From Thamnaconus septentrionalis (lineage: Eukaryota > Chordata > Actinopteri > Tetraodontiformes > Monacanthidae): a stretch of 64,000 bases of DNA. The position numbers and the translations under genes were made by a program. Of this stretch, positions 1 to 11,330 are shown one piece after another. The DNA lies in the NCBI GenBank assembly GCA_009823395.1, contig CM020501.1, positions 28,383,361-28,447,360 on the forward strand. The letters are read 5' to 3'. The notes beneath the pieces are model-generated. The model was not told the origin of the DNA. It did no database searches and saw only the letters and a program-made list of their open reading frames with translations. Position 1 is the first letter of the stretch; the number at the start of each line of letters is the position of its first letter.

Positions 1-348
1 GAAAAATTAAATAAAAAGGATACTACCACTACGACGACTTGAAAAGCCAGAAAAGCACAGGAAGTGACTGCAAGACTTGCACTAGCCACGGCTAAAGAAA
101 TTAGCACGCAGTAGCAGCACGGAAATCTTGACGGCACGAAAATAAAGGGACGCCACCAGAAGCTTCTCTCGGTGCGAAAAGACGTTTTTTTTTGCCGTGT
201 TCCCAACTGGCTTTTTGGCTGCGGTTTAGCTCACCACACTAGGCTAATGCTCGTTGGCTCATGCCGCATCAAGTCATTGCTATGTACTCAAACTAGCGCA
301 GTCGGCTCGGCCAAGCTTGATGGACAGGAGGTAGGTTCAGACTCCCTC

Positions 349-349
<1 letters not shown>

Positions 350-391
<42 letters not shown>

Positions 392-412
392 GCACGCACA
401 CACGCACGCACA
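350..412. repeat. (CA)n microsatellite
   Basis: About 20 CA units followed by interrupted CGCA/CACA units. Confidence 0.98.
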
Positions 413-1554
413 CTGTATATGCTCTGGCTTGGCGACATGGTGGCTTGGCGACGCTAGCCAGTTGTCTCAGTGTTTGATTCAGATTCAGAGATTCAGATTC
501 CTTATTTGCCATTTGTGTAAACACGCAGGAATTTAATTTGGTCGAAGTGCGAATACATGATATTTTCCACAGTTAACAATAAATAACTAAATAACAAACA
601 CACCGGCAAACACAGAACACCAAAACAAAATACAAAACAAAGTGTTAAAAGCTAACGAGCTAACAGTGGTGTCCCCGCTCTGCTCTGCTCTGCTCTGCCT
701 TAAATTTTCCTGTATCCAGCTGCGGCCTCCCGGAACAGCAGGGCGACCCCTCCACACCCCCCCATCAACACACACCTGCCCCACATCGCCCTCCCCCACC
801 CTGAACCCCGACCCCCACTGCCCCCCTCTCCCCATTAGCCCGCCGCTGCACCCCCCTCCCCACCCTCCCGTCCTGTTTTCCCGACGCCTGGCCTCCTCGC
901 TCGCCTGCTCTACTATTCAGCCTGGGCCACCTGCCGCGCATCTTGCCACCCGGCTCTCCCCGGGACCCTTGACCCGTCGCCCTCGCCCCCCACTATAACT
1001 TGATTAGCGCTGTAGCCGGTTAGCATGCCCGGCGTCCAGCCGTGTGTGAACGGGTAGGGTCGGGGGGCTAATACCGGCTCTTCACTTCACCCAGTGGGCT
1101 GAACCCTGACTAACTTGGTTATGATTTGACCCTGTGACGCCCCCCCCCCTCTTCATCCCCCACGCAAACCCCGCCCCCTCCCCCAGAGGCAGGCTCGCAC
1201 CATTAATGCGGCTCTTGTCATTCAGGTGGACAAAGGAAAGCCATGGCGTGACGGTTAAGCAAACCCGGCGCCCCTGAAAAATGAAATAAAAAAAAACCCC
1301 TCACTCATCCCGCAGTGGGGAAGGGTCCGGCAGGCTCAGGCTTCCTGCACCCCCCCAGCCTCCCACTCTCCCACTGCCCCCCACCCCCGACATCCACAAG
1401 TCCAGGTGGGGAAGTAAGTCCGTAATCAGTCGGGCATCGAAAAATGTTGTCGCACGTCAGGTCGGCCTGTTTGTTTGAACGAGGTGATTGGACTTCACAG
1501 CGGCCCGGCGGGACGATTAGAGCTGCATTGATCCCCCACCACTGAACTCACACG

Positions 1555-1593
<39 letters not shown>

Positions 1594-1684
1594 AGAGAAA
1601 GTGAGTCCTTATCGCATCGTCCCACGAGTAGCCGCTCAATCGATCGACAGAGGAACAAGACCACCCTGAATGGTGGCGAAAAAA

Positions 1685-1716
<32 letters not shown>

Positions 1717-1844
1717 GAGGCTGTCTGTGATGAACCAACACCGGCACACACACATACAAACACACACACTTGCAAATATGCCATGCACGCATGCTTGCAC
1801 ATGCAAACTCAAAAGACAATCACTGAGCCCACAGACACACACAC

Positions 1845-1880
<36 letters not shown>
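1555..1880. repeat. Cluster of (CA)n microsatellites
   Basis: Separate CA arrays at about 1557-1590, 1686-1718, 1741-1770 and 1833-1879, split by short unique sequence. They create spurious Thr-His and Cys-Val reading frames. Confidence 0.95.
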
Positions 1881-2601
1881 ATTTCGACAGGAACATGATG
1901 CATCCTTGTTTTCATCCTGCCCCGATGGTGAACTTGCAGAGGAAGAAAAGAAAGAGAAAAGAAATCGTACAGGCACTCGGAGGAAAACAGTTTTTATTAT
2001 AAAACTCTGTTCCTGCGGTTGCGTAAGCGTCCCGCTGCTGTGCAGCGACGCAGGCGGAAGCTTCTAATTTCAAGTGGCGGGGCCACCTTGTGGTCGCGGC
2101 CGACCCCTGCGTCTCTGCGCTCGGCGCGCCTCTCTCGAAACAAAAAGTCGAGTGCCATCCTAAAAATAAACCCCGAGCCACGTCGCTCCCCATGTGGTCG
2201 GCTTTCTTTTTCTTTTTCTTTTTCTTTCTTCTTTCTCATCCGAACACATGGAGCCACTTTCCTCGGTCCCCGCAGAAAAAGAAAAAAGCTTTCAAGCCGG
2301 GGCCAATCGACGGCACGATGGAACCTGAAACCTCTTGTCTCAAATTAGCACGCAAAAGTGGCGGCAACACCAGAGGGTTGGACTTTGATTTATGACAGCG
2401 AAGGCGAGGCTGACGCTGGGCTGTAATCAAGTGGGCGGCTGCGTCTTTTTCTACACAAACATGAAAGTGGGAAAACTCAGATGTAGCACCAGTGAAATCA
2501 AGGTGCATCCTGCAAATATATGTTTGCACGCATGTGTATATATGTATGTATATGTATAGGTATATATATATGTGTATATATGTACATCTATGTGTATATA
2601 T

Positions 2602-3282
2602 TAGGGCTGTCGCGTTAATGAAGCGTTAACTCAAACTTAAGGGCAATATATTTTTTAACGCTCGATTAACGCCTGGTTCACACCGGCGGCAGAAGCACCG
2701 CAAAGATCGTGTGCGAGCCGCAGCCGTCCTGTTCAGGCCGGGTTCACGCCGGCCGCGGAAGCACCGCGAAAAAGCCGAGAAACGGAGCCCGCTTTTTTTC
2801 CGGCGCCCTTGTTTAACCAATGGCATCGTTCACGCCAAACTCAAAGCGGTGCGCACCTCCGCGGCCGTCTCGCGCCGTGCAGCGATCGTTTCGCCGTCTG
2901 GTCTATTTTGTGCGCGAGCCGCGAGCGATCCTCATCAAGCTGGAAGAAAGAAAAACGAGAGAATCTGGTTCATTTTCAAAATAAAATACCTCGATTGACA
3001 AATGCGGTCATGACCTCAAGCTTTTTGGAGAGTATCTGGACAGTATAAGTATGTAATCGTTTTGGAATGTTCCAATTAAAATAAAAATAGAATATTTCCA
3101 CAAAAGAATTATTATTGTCCCCTCCAATTTTTCCTAGAGTTTGAGAAACACAATAAATATCTTCTAATAGCTACATATAGAGCATGGTAAAAAAAAAAAG
3201 TCAATAAATTTGCCATTAATCACGAGTTAACTTTGGACACTATGCGATTAATCGCGATTAAAAAAATGTAATTGACTGACAG
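2602..3282. mobile_element. hAT-like non-autonomous DNA transposon with a nested insert
   Basis: The left end reads TAGGGCTGTCGCGTTAATG and the right end carries ATTAATCGCGATTAA followed by GACAG. This is the common vertebrate hAT terminal pattern with GTTAAC/ATTAATCGCG subterminal repeats. Between about 2660 and 2990 sits a GC-rich segment with repeated 'ggttcac.ccgg' and 'gaagcaccgc' motifs that looks like a different repeat inserted inside. No transposase frame is present. Confidence 0.6.
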
Positions 3283-4009
3283 TATTTATATATATATACA
3301 CACACACATATATATGTGTGTGTGTGTGTGTGTGTGTTTGTTTGTGCATCTTAGCGCCTAGCCGTCACTCTCCTAGGCACCCCTGACCTCAGTTGGAGGC
3401 GCTTAAACGGGTTAGGAGGTCGCCGAAGGTTAAAACATGAGGTCAAGACGCGAAGACCTCCAGGTTCCGTCACATGACCGAGAGAATGGGGGGACTGAGG
3501 GGAGCTGGGGGGATCGGCGCCGACTTTGGTTTGGTCCTGCAGAAACAGGGGAAGAGGGATTTATGAGTCTGGGCCATCCAGGGGTAATGGACCCCCGACT
3601 GCGACCATGGCGCAGCCCCTCGGCCACTTAACGGCGTGGCGTCGTCGATACTGAGGTGATGGAGAGGTCTGCGCTCGCCCAGCTCATTTTTTAAAATCCA
3701 TTAAAGCCACTTTGGGAGGGGGTGAGCTATCGAGCCGGAGGAGCGAGGAGACAACGGTGTTTTGTCTCGGGTCGAGACATTTCCATTTGTCTCTCGCAGT
3801 CGTCTGATGGAAAAGCCTGCAGAAAGTGTTTTTTGAAACGGGGAAAAACCCTTTATGGGCATTCAAGCAGACCAATCGGTTTCTCTTCCATTCATTTAAA
3901 CAGGTTTCGAGCTTCCTGTTGGTGCTAATGTGAATACTAGGCTAATTTCTTTGGTTGTTTGCCACTGTTTGGAAGGCATAGTAGCTTCCTCTTCTTTGTT
4001 TTCTTCCCA

Positions 4010-4155
4010 AGGTAGGACAATTTTTGTCTCAATCTTGTCTCGACTTGACCCTCTTGTACCACTTCCTCTACCCACAGGAAGTGGAAAGTTTCCAAGGCCG
4101 TTCGCCGTAGTGCGTTTCAGCGATGTGTCAAAATTGAAACCTCGAGTGATTATAC
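4010..4155 (+). repeat. Diverged duplicated segment, copy 1
   Basis: Shares a path of matching words with 5713-5862: 'gtctcaa', 'accacttcct', 'aggaagtggaaa', 'gccgt', 'gtcaaa.ttgaaacctcgagtgat'. A shorter piece of the same sequence is at 4283-4335. Each full copy contains a 9-bp perfect inverted repeat, CCACTTCCT / AGGAAGTGG, around an 8-9 nt loop. Confidence 0.6.
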
Positions 4156-4332
4156 ATAATTTGCCCTTTAAGTCCTTTAGCCTCGGACCAAACAGATTTC
4201 CTTCCCATTGGTGCTAATGCTCGTGGGAGGCAAATCTCTATGGTATGATGGGATGCGCTATGTTTCCTTTTTTTGCATCACGTAGGAGCAGTTTTTTTTG
4301 TCCTAATCTTGTCTCCACTGGACCCTCTAGTA

Positions 4333-4440
4333 CAGCGTTTCTCAACTTTTTTCAGCCATGGCACATTTCCTACATTGAAGAAATCCCTCGGCACACCACC
4401 AACCAAAAATATTATAAAATGACACTTTTAAGCCATCAGA
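4333..4440 (+). mobile_element. Interspersed DNA-transposon-type repeat fragment
   Basis: Begins with 'cagcgtttctcaac' and contains 'ggcacaccaccaaccaa'. The latter block recurs at 10926-10943 and 11187-11206, so this is a dispersed family. It directly abuts the LINE tail that follows. Confidence 0.5.
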
Positions 4441-4444
4441 AAAA

Positions 4445-5096
4445 GGTGCCTTGTCCTCTCCAGGTCGGTGGAGAGACCCTGTCTCAGGTGGAGGAGTTAA
4501 AGTATCTTGGGGTCTTGTTCACGAGTGAGGGAAAAGATGAGCGCGCGATCGACAGGAGGGTGAGTGCGGCGTTTGCAGTGATGCCATCGCTGTACCAATC
4601 TGTCGTGGTGAAGAAAGAGCTAAGCTGAGAGGCAAAGCTCTCGATTTACCGGTCAGTCTACGTTCCCACCGTCACCTATGGTCATGAACTTTGGATAATG
4701 ACCGAAAGAACGAGATCGCGGATACAAGTGGCCGAAATGAGTTTCCTCCATAGGGTGGCTGCGCACAACCTTAGGGACAGGGCGAGGAGCTCGGCCACCT
4801 GGGAGGAGCTTGGAGTAGAGCCGCTGCTCCTCCGCTTCGAGAGGAGTCAGTTGACGTGGCTCAGGCATCTGTTTGGGATGCCTCCTGGACGCCTCCTTGG
4901 AGAGGTGTTCCGGGCATGTCCCACTGGGAGGAGACCCCGGGGAAGACCCAGGACACGCTGGAGGGACTACATCTCTCCGCTGGCCTGGGAACACCTGGTG
5001 GTCCCACTGGATGAACTGGAGGAGGTGACAGGGGCCAGGGAAGTCTGGACATCTCTTCTGAGACTGTTGCCCCCGCGACCCGGATGGATGGATGGA
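4445..5096 (+). mobile_element. Rex3/RTE-like non-LTR retrotransposon 3' end (degenerate)
   Basis: Translation in one frame gives the C-terminal part of a fish RTE-type reverse transcriptase polyprotein, with EELKYLGVLF, TYGHELW, AEMSFLHRVA, GRRPRGRPRTRWRDY and LLRLLPPRPG. An in-frame TGA at 4626-4628 interrupts it; it looks like decay of a CGA arginine codon. The copy ends in GGATGGATGGATGG, the GATG-type 3' tail described for Rex3. It is 5'-truncated, as usual for LINEs, and non-functional. Rex3 versus a related RTE is not proven. Confidence 0.8.
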
Positions 5097-5119
5097 CTTT
5101 TAAGCCTAATAATGACAAT

Positions 5120-5120
<1 letters not shown>

Positions 5121-5168
<48 letters not shown>

Positions 5169-5186
5169 TAATAATAATAATAATAC
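5121..5186. repeat. (TAA)n microsatellite
   Basis: About 21 TAA units with one C interruption. It is followed by a 'cattttatttgtatatatctttt' type segment that often accompanies such repeats in fish. Confidence 0.95.
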
Positions 5187-5378
5187 ATTTTATTTGTATA
5201 TATCTTTTCAAGAAACTCTGAGACACTTTTGATAAATTTAAAAATCATAAAAACATTACATTGAGATATGAACACAGGACAGTTACATGAATCAGCACAA
5301 AACACAGGAGATTACATGACACAGGACGTCAGCGGACGTGACGTGTGGAGTCATGTGACCAGTTCACTTCAAGTCAAA

Positions 5379-5570
5379 ATGGTGCGTTATGTTTGGGCAG
5401 AGGAGGAGATGGAATATTTTTTACCAGTAGTGAATGAGAAAAATATGACAAACATTCTTGACGGCAAACAACATCGAAATGCAGATCCACACAAGGAAAT
5501 AGAAATCGAAATGAGGGAGAGGGGCTTCGAAAGGCTGTGGTCTCGCGGGACAAGATTTTACGAGAATTAC
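5379..5570 (+). pseudogene. Myb/SANT-like (trihelix) DNA-binding domain remnant of a DNA transposon
   Basis: From the ATG at 5379 the frame reads an aromatic-rich start (RYVWAEEEMEYFL), then ILDGKQHRNAD, then EMRERGFERLW and FYENY. This order of W-x-EEE, LDGK-x-RN and ERGF-x-x-W is the pattern of Myb/SANT-like domains encoded by PIF/Harbinger-type transposons and their fish relatives. The frame stops at 5637-5639 with no second helix-turn-helix or nuclease gene beside it, and the usual Gln/Cys/Arg region before the last helix is replaced. A domesticated exon is possible but there is no sign of splice sites. The call rests on pattern recognition alone. Confidence 0.45.
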
Positions 5571-5712
5571 GGCTTATGCGCTTCAAAACATTCAATGGAA
5601 ACACTTGCAAATCGCATATGTGCTTTATCGACATTTTAGGAATATCGCGTTTATTTTGCGAAAAACTGTAATGGAAACGCAACTACTGTTCTGTACAAGG
5701 CTCCAGGAGACT

Positions 5713-5862
5713 TCCTCTTCCCGGAGCAGTTCTGTCCCACTCTCGTCTCAACTCCACCTCTTGAACCACTTCCTTTACAATGCAGGAAGTGGAAAATTCT
5801 TTGCCGTCTACGTTTCGGCGAGGCAGCTTGAACGGTGCGTCAAACTTGAAACCTCGAGTGAT
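5713..5862 (+). repeat. Diverged duplicated segment, copy 2
   Basis: Matches 4010-4155 in order along its whole length and keeps the CCACTTCCT / AGGAAGTGG inverted repeat although the loop has changed. Confidence 0.6.
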
Positions 5863-6790
5863 CCGCCCGCTGCGCAAGGCTAACGTACTTTGCTGTTTTA
5901 AGTGACGCACGCCGAAGGCCTTAACGCCATTTCTGTGTAAAAGCAAAGCCAGCTTAAAAACAGCCCCCCTGTGTTCACCCTTGTAAATACGTGTGATTCC
6001 CTTAAAGCTCCCAAAGTAGCTTGTACTATCAGTGTGTTTACGACAAAGAGGTGAAGTCTAAAGAGTGAAAAAAAGTGTATGGTTTGCTATTCCAGCTCGA
6101 TTCCAAATCGTGGCTGCAACTATTAAATCGTTATAAGGCTGTGAATGTTCTTGTCTTTAGCAAATGGGAAATGTGGAAACATGACTGACAATGAAAAAAC
6201 AAAACTCGGGACTGATCATCCGTAAATGTTGCATTAAAACAGTCCACATCTTAATGCCTTCTTAACGTTTGCCCCCAAGGCGGAACGCTGATGATGCAGG
6301 GAGCGCCGCTCTGCTTAAGAATATATCATCAAGAGGCTTTTTTCGGGCTCTCTGCCAGGCGGAATATTTTATGGCCAAGCCCCGTTTGTCCAGCTGTAGT
6401 CGGCAGTCTTCTCTGCTCTCCGCTTGTGAGGCGGATGAATGAGCCTCTCCACAGCGACGGCGTTCGCGTTCTCAAAAAAAGCATCCTGGGAAGCGTTAGC
6501 CAGCTGGAAGGTCAAGTTGAGAACCTTACAATTCCGATCCGACCCCCACACACCCCACTTACAAAGGGCCCCTGTTTGTGGCTATTATGGGCTGCATTCA
6601 AGCTAGCGAACGCCTTCTGGGAGAAAATACTTTCCCAACATTGCTTTAACCTCGTAAACCTTTACGCCCGTCGTGGAGGGTGAGAAGCTCAGTAATCAAG
6701 ATGTGATTGTGTGAGCTGTGCAACAGAAGGAGGTCAAAACAATAAAACAATGTCGCGGGCAATGCAACATTCTGCTATTGTTATGGAGCC

Positions 6791-7235
6791 GTGCTGGTGG
6801 TCCAACTCCCCAACTAGCTTTGGTAATCACATTTTCTACCAACACTGAGGCCTTTACCTTCTAGTAAAGAGCTAGCAGCTACACTGTAGGCAGTGATTGG
6901 TGCTGGTGGTCCAACTCCTCAACTAGCTTTGTTAACTAAATTTTCTACCAACACTGAGGCCTTTAGCTGCTGGCCATGAGCTAGCTGCTACACCATGTGA
7001 GCACTGATTGGTGCTGGTGGTCCAATCTCTTCAACTAGCTTTGTTAATCACATTTTATACAAACGCTTAGGCCTTTAGCTGCTAGCTCTTAGCTACACCT
7101 CTTACCTAGCAGCTACACCGTGTAGGCAGTGATTGGTGATGGTGGTCCAACCTCCTCAACTAGCTTTGGTAATCACATTTTATTTCAACGCAGAGGCTTC
7201 TAGCTGCTAGCTAAGAGCTAGCGGGTACACTGCCT
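6791..7235 (+). repeat. Tandem repeat, 4 copies of about 110-125 bp
   Basis: Units start at about 6791, 6900, 7011 and 7136 with 'gtgctggtggtccaa' (GTGATGG in the last), then 'caactagctttg.taa', 'aca.tttt' and 'gaggc.t', and end in GCTAGC/AGCTA-rich sequence. Spacing is 109, 111 and 125 bp. Confidence 0.9.
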
Positions 7236-8901
7236 AGCTGCAGCTAAAAAAATGTTAGCTTAAATACCGCAAGAGCGCTGGATGGTATCCCACCCCCCCC
7301 CCCATTTAAAGAAGCACATTAAATGCTACCCAGAGCTTTTCAACTGCTGAACTCTGACGTTCTCGCTTCACTTCTTCAAAATTGAAAGTGAAATTTGATT
7401 CGACTGAGCACTTCCTGCCAACCCCGACACCTTTTAGCTGTCAGCTAACGCTCGCACGCCGCAGCAGCCACTCAAACTTTGGCGCCTGACTCGCCTGGTT
7501 TGACAAAAAGTTTTCTAATCCTACACGCGCAAGCCGACGCTGACATCCCTTCCCGCCTCTAAGATGTTCCCCCCGCCAAGAAAGACTCGTTTAACGACGT
7601 CTGCCGGGTTTGACCTATTTCACAAGTGCACATTAGATTAATAGATAATCAGATGCTGCTGATACGCCGGCGCGCTCTCTCTGATGTCTTTTGATGCCTG
7701 CTTGCAGAAGATACCTGTTTTTTTTTCTTTTTCTTATACCTCCCCCCTTCCTCACCCTTCCCACCATCCACCCCTTCCTTCCCCCTTCCCCCCACCCACT
7801 TCCGAAGTTTGCCTCGACGCTGAATCAAAGCGCATTTCATTATCAGAAATCAAATTGTGTGTAGTTTTTCTTCCCCCCGAACATTTTCAGCATGACGCCT
7901 GCTCTTCCAAGTCAGATCAGATCGCATCCTGTTTTTTTCTCTCTTTTTCTTCACAGTTTGAAGAAGAAGAAGAAGAAGAAGAAGAAAAAAAAAATAAAGA
8001 AATATATATACATAAAAGAAAATCTAAGGCCTGTTTAACATAAAATATATATATTTTTGCAGCCTTTTGAGCGTCTTTGAATAACGGGAGAAAAAACTGG
8101 TACAAGCTAAAACAAATGATAATAACGTTTTCTACACATGCGCTCCAGTAGCCCTTCTTTTTAATTTGTGCTTTCACTTTGGATCATTGCAGCCAAAGTT
8201 TTGGATGTGACAATAACCGAGGTAGCAAGCTTCACGATGCTAATGCTATGCTAAAACGAGAAATACGCCTAACGCAAGCAACTAATTGACTGACCTCAAC
8301 AACAGGTTGAAAACATTCTTTTTTTCATATAAATGGTCACATGGAACTTTTTTGAGATCTATCAGCTGCATGTGCTCCTTGATGGAAGAAACACAGTCGG
8401 GAATTGACCACATGATGGAGCGTCGGGCGTTCGGAACTGTTCTCCGCTCTCTCTATTCCGTCCATGTGGGAACAGGGGACCCCTGTCAGCGACCCTCCAA
8501 ACGGAGATTGATGACAGGAAAAGAGTAGAATTCGGTTTTGACTTTTCCTTCCCCCTCCTCCCTCCACCCTCCCCACCCATTCCGTGTCGGAAAACCAGTT
8601 GGCTTTGTGCTTTTTCTTTTTCTTTTTTTTTCGTTCGTCTCCACCTTTTTCCCCCCTCGTTTCTTCTTCTTCTCCTCTATTTATTTTCCGGAGTCACATT
8701 TAAAAAAGAACAAAAAAAAAAAAACGCAATTCTACATGCGCAAGTACTCAGTTGCTCCCCTATGGGGGGGTTGCTGGATATTAAAAGCGAGAGGAGGCAC
8801 AAAGGTCCCAAATTAGATTCTCTTGAATTGTTTTATTGTGGATTTCAGTGCCGACTCGCTGCTCTCGGCCTGCGGTGGCTGTTTGCGCACGTCGCTTATG
8901 G

Positions 8902-8902
<1 letters not shown>

Positions 8903-8972
<70 letters not shown>
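8903..8972. repeat. (TG)35 microsatellite
   Basis: Uninterrupted TG array. Confidence 0.98.
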
Positions 8973-8973
<1 letters not shown>

Positions 8974-9861
8974 ACATCATTTCAGGACACAGATGCAGCT
9001 GTTAGTGTGAAAACACACAGGCTTCAAGGCTGCGCGAGTCACTCCAAATTAAATTAGAGCCTTTTTTGAGCAGGGCTCCATCCGATGGATGCATTTTTGC
9101 GCCGGATGTCATTTCATTTTCCTGACTCCTGACAGACTTTTTTTTTCTTCCTCGAGTTTGTTTGAATGGCCTTATCTTAATCCCCCCCGGCAGACGCTGA
9201 CGTCTTTCTTTTCGTCCTCTGTGTGTCTCGCAGCTCAGCTGGACTCGGAGGAATATTTCTATTTTTGTTGTGCGAACGATCTCAGGTTTTGATGTGAGAG
9301 AGACGAGTCTTGGCAGTTTTTTTACAGACTCCGCTTGGATTTGTGCAGTAGTTATCCCTAGTTGCGCGTTGCAACGTCACACTTCGACGTAACATCCCAT
9401 CAACCACCTAGTTCGGGAGTTCATTCTATCGGCTTTCTTTTTGTTATGACCTTCAAGATCCTCCGAAAAATGCAAAAAAAGATGCAACAGGAAGTGGCTG
9501 TGAGCCTTGCTAAAGAGATTAGCTTCAATGTTCCTTGCAGAGCTGGATGATTGAATAGGATTCATTGTGTCTCCATTAAATATATACAATTGTTAGCGTT
9601 TTTCTTCTATAACAGACAATCAAATATTTTTTAGATATTATCTTCGTAGAAAGATAATAAGGAACAAAGATAATATCTAAAATATTTGTGTGTCTGTTTA
9701 TAGCAGAAAAATGCTAATGATCACATCGAGCTTGATGACACGCCCGCATTGAAAGAAAAACTCTAATCAGCTTCACCTCCTTTAAACCCTGGAGTACATT
9801 TCAAGGAAAATGTCAACTCTTTTGACCCTGAACTTTCTGTGATCTTCCTGTCTCCTCCCAG

Positions 9862-9992
9862 ACACGCCCCTCCTGGTCAGGAGCAGCAGCGACTCGGCCC
9901 TGGCCCCAGCCCTCTTCACGCTGGCCCCGCCCCTCTCCACGTCGGCCACCACACCCGCAACTGATGACAGCAGCAACGGGTCCCCGCTGCCG
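9862..9992 (+). CDS. pard3b: pard3b exon: linker between N-terminal domain and PDZ1 (TPLLVR)
   Basis: The exon starts after a pyrimidine tract ending CCTCCCAG and ends at the donor GTGAGT. It carries two nucleotides of a split codon and then 43 codons, ending in phase 0. It opens with TPLLVRSSSDS, matching the TPLLVRRSSDP segment of mammalian PARD3B that follows the N-terminal oligomerisation domain. The rest is Ala/Pro/Ser/Thr-rich and expected to be unstructured. Mammalian homologues have Gly rather than Asp/Asn/His/Tyr before TPLL, so the upstream junction is not confirmed. It is the first coding exon visible here. Confidence 0.85.
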
Positions 9993-10890
9993 GTGAGTGA
10001 ACGTAGAAAGGGCGAAACTCTTTGACGTGCGGAAAAACACAGAATAAAATATAATAATATGGACTATTGTTTTTTTTTCTGTTTATTTTGCTTTTGTTCA
10101 AATATCCAACAGCATTTCCCACCTCCGCTTCACTTTAATGGCTCCATTTTTGTTTTTTTTAAGAGAAGTAATGAACACAGGAACTGCAGGTACAAGGTGA
10201 ATGTCGAACTAAAAATAAATATAAAATAAGAAAAATTGGACCTTTCTTTCAATTTCCAGCACTCCTGCAGTTCCGATTATTTTTTTTTTTGTCGCCATCG
10301 CTCAAGTCAAAAAAATGCTTGTTTTTTTGTTTTTGTTTTTGTTTTTCAAACCCAACAAATCACAAAAAGAAGAAGGGAGCACTGAGCTCCGAATGTTCCA
10401 TCCTCGTGGCCCCCCGGGGGTCCTTTTAAAAGCCGCTCTCCCACTCGCAGGGCCGCCATTAAGGCCGGCGCCATTGTCCTTCGCCCTTCTTCTTGTCTAC
10501 GACCGCGGGCCAGTTTTCTTCTTTTTCTTCTTCTTCTTCTTCTTCCTCCTCTTCTTCCTCCTCTTCTTCATTGCACTTCACTGTGTGATGGGATCATCCC
10601 GGGACAGATTGAGCCGTCGAGGGGGGAGGGGGAGGGGGTGTTTCTGGACGGACTCCCGGGGATCGATGTGACCGGACCCTTATCTGCAACACGCTCGCTC
10701 ACTCATCTGCGCTTGTCAGATCCCTGTTTAGTCCTGGAGGAGGAGGAGGTATTGAAAGGGAGATAAAGAGTAATTGAGGCCGATGCGCTGAACCCCCCCC
10801 CACCCCCCCACTCCCCCCTCCTCAACCTCCCCGCATCGATTTGATTTTCATTCTTTAGTTTTCACTGCGTTTTTCAACTCTCACTTTTTT

Positions 10891-11330
10891 GAGAGACATT
10901 TTTTTACATTAAAAAAAATCCCCTGGCACACCACCAACCAATATTAACAGGGATGCACCGATACTGGTAGCAGTATCGGATATCGAGACCGATACTGACA
11001 TCAGTCCCGATATCAGGGTTGAGGACTCTACTCGTACTTGCAAAATACGTACCGATACAGGAGAGGGGATTAGAAGTAGGGATGCACCGATATAGGTACC
11101 GATACCAGGTTAAGTATCTGGTGCTCACCAGAAAGTACTTCCTATGGTACATGAGAGACACATTTTTTTACATTAAAAAAAATCCCCTGGCACACCACCA
11201 ACCAATGTTATTAGGGATGCACCGGTGCTGGTAGCAGTATCGGATGTCGAGACCAATACTGACATCAGTCCCGATACCAGGGTTGAGGACTCTACTCGTA
11301 CTCACAAAATGCGTACCGATACCGATAAAT
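10891..11330 (+). mobile_element. Duplicated composite of two transposon fragments
   Basis: A block of about 170 bp at 10891-11061 is repeated at 11153-11325 with high identity. Each copy joins a 'ggcacaccaccaaccaa' repeat fragment to a hAT-like left end, GGGATGCACCG, followed by GGTAGCAGTATCGGAT and GGGTTGAGGACTCTACTCG. A third GGGATGCACCGATA end lies between them at about 11081. Confidence 0.75.

Larger units (their letters stand above)
1..9861 (+). other. Intronic sequence upstream of the first visible pard3b exon
   Basis: No coding exon was recognised. The stretch holds CA repeats (350-412, 1555-1880), a hAT-like element (2602-3282), diverged duplicate segments (4010-4155, 4283-4335, 5713-5862), a Rex3-like LINE tail (4445-5096), a TAA repeat, a Myb/SANT-like transposon remnant (5379-5570), a 4-copy tandem repeat (6791-7235) and a TG array (8903-8972). 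The exon that should precede 9862 and end in phase 1 was not found, so it is inferred to lie upstream of the window. Confidence 0.6.

Noticed and set aside
6791..7235. CRISPR-like spaced repeats
   Set aside because: Whole 110-125 bp units repeat without unique spacers of constant length; this is eukaryotic tandem duplication.
1..9861. Exon encoding the end of the N-terminal domain linker (expected to end ALKLG)
   Set aside because: No acceptor-donor pair with a matching frame was found; inferred to lie upstream of the window.
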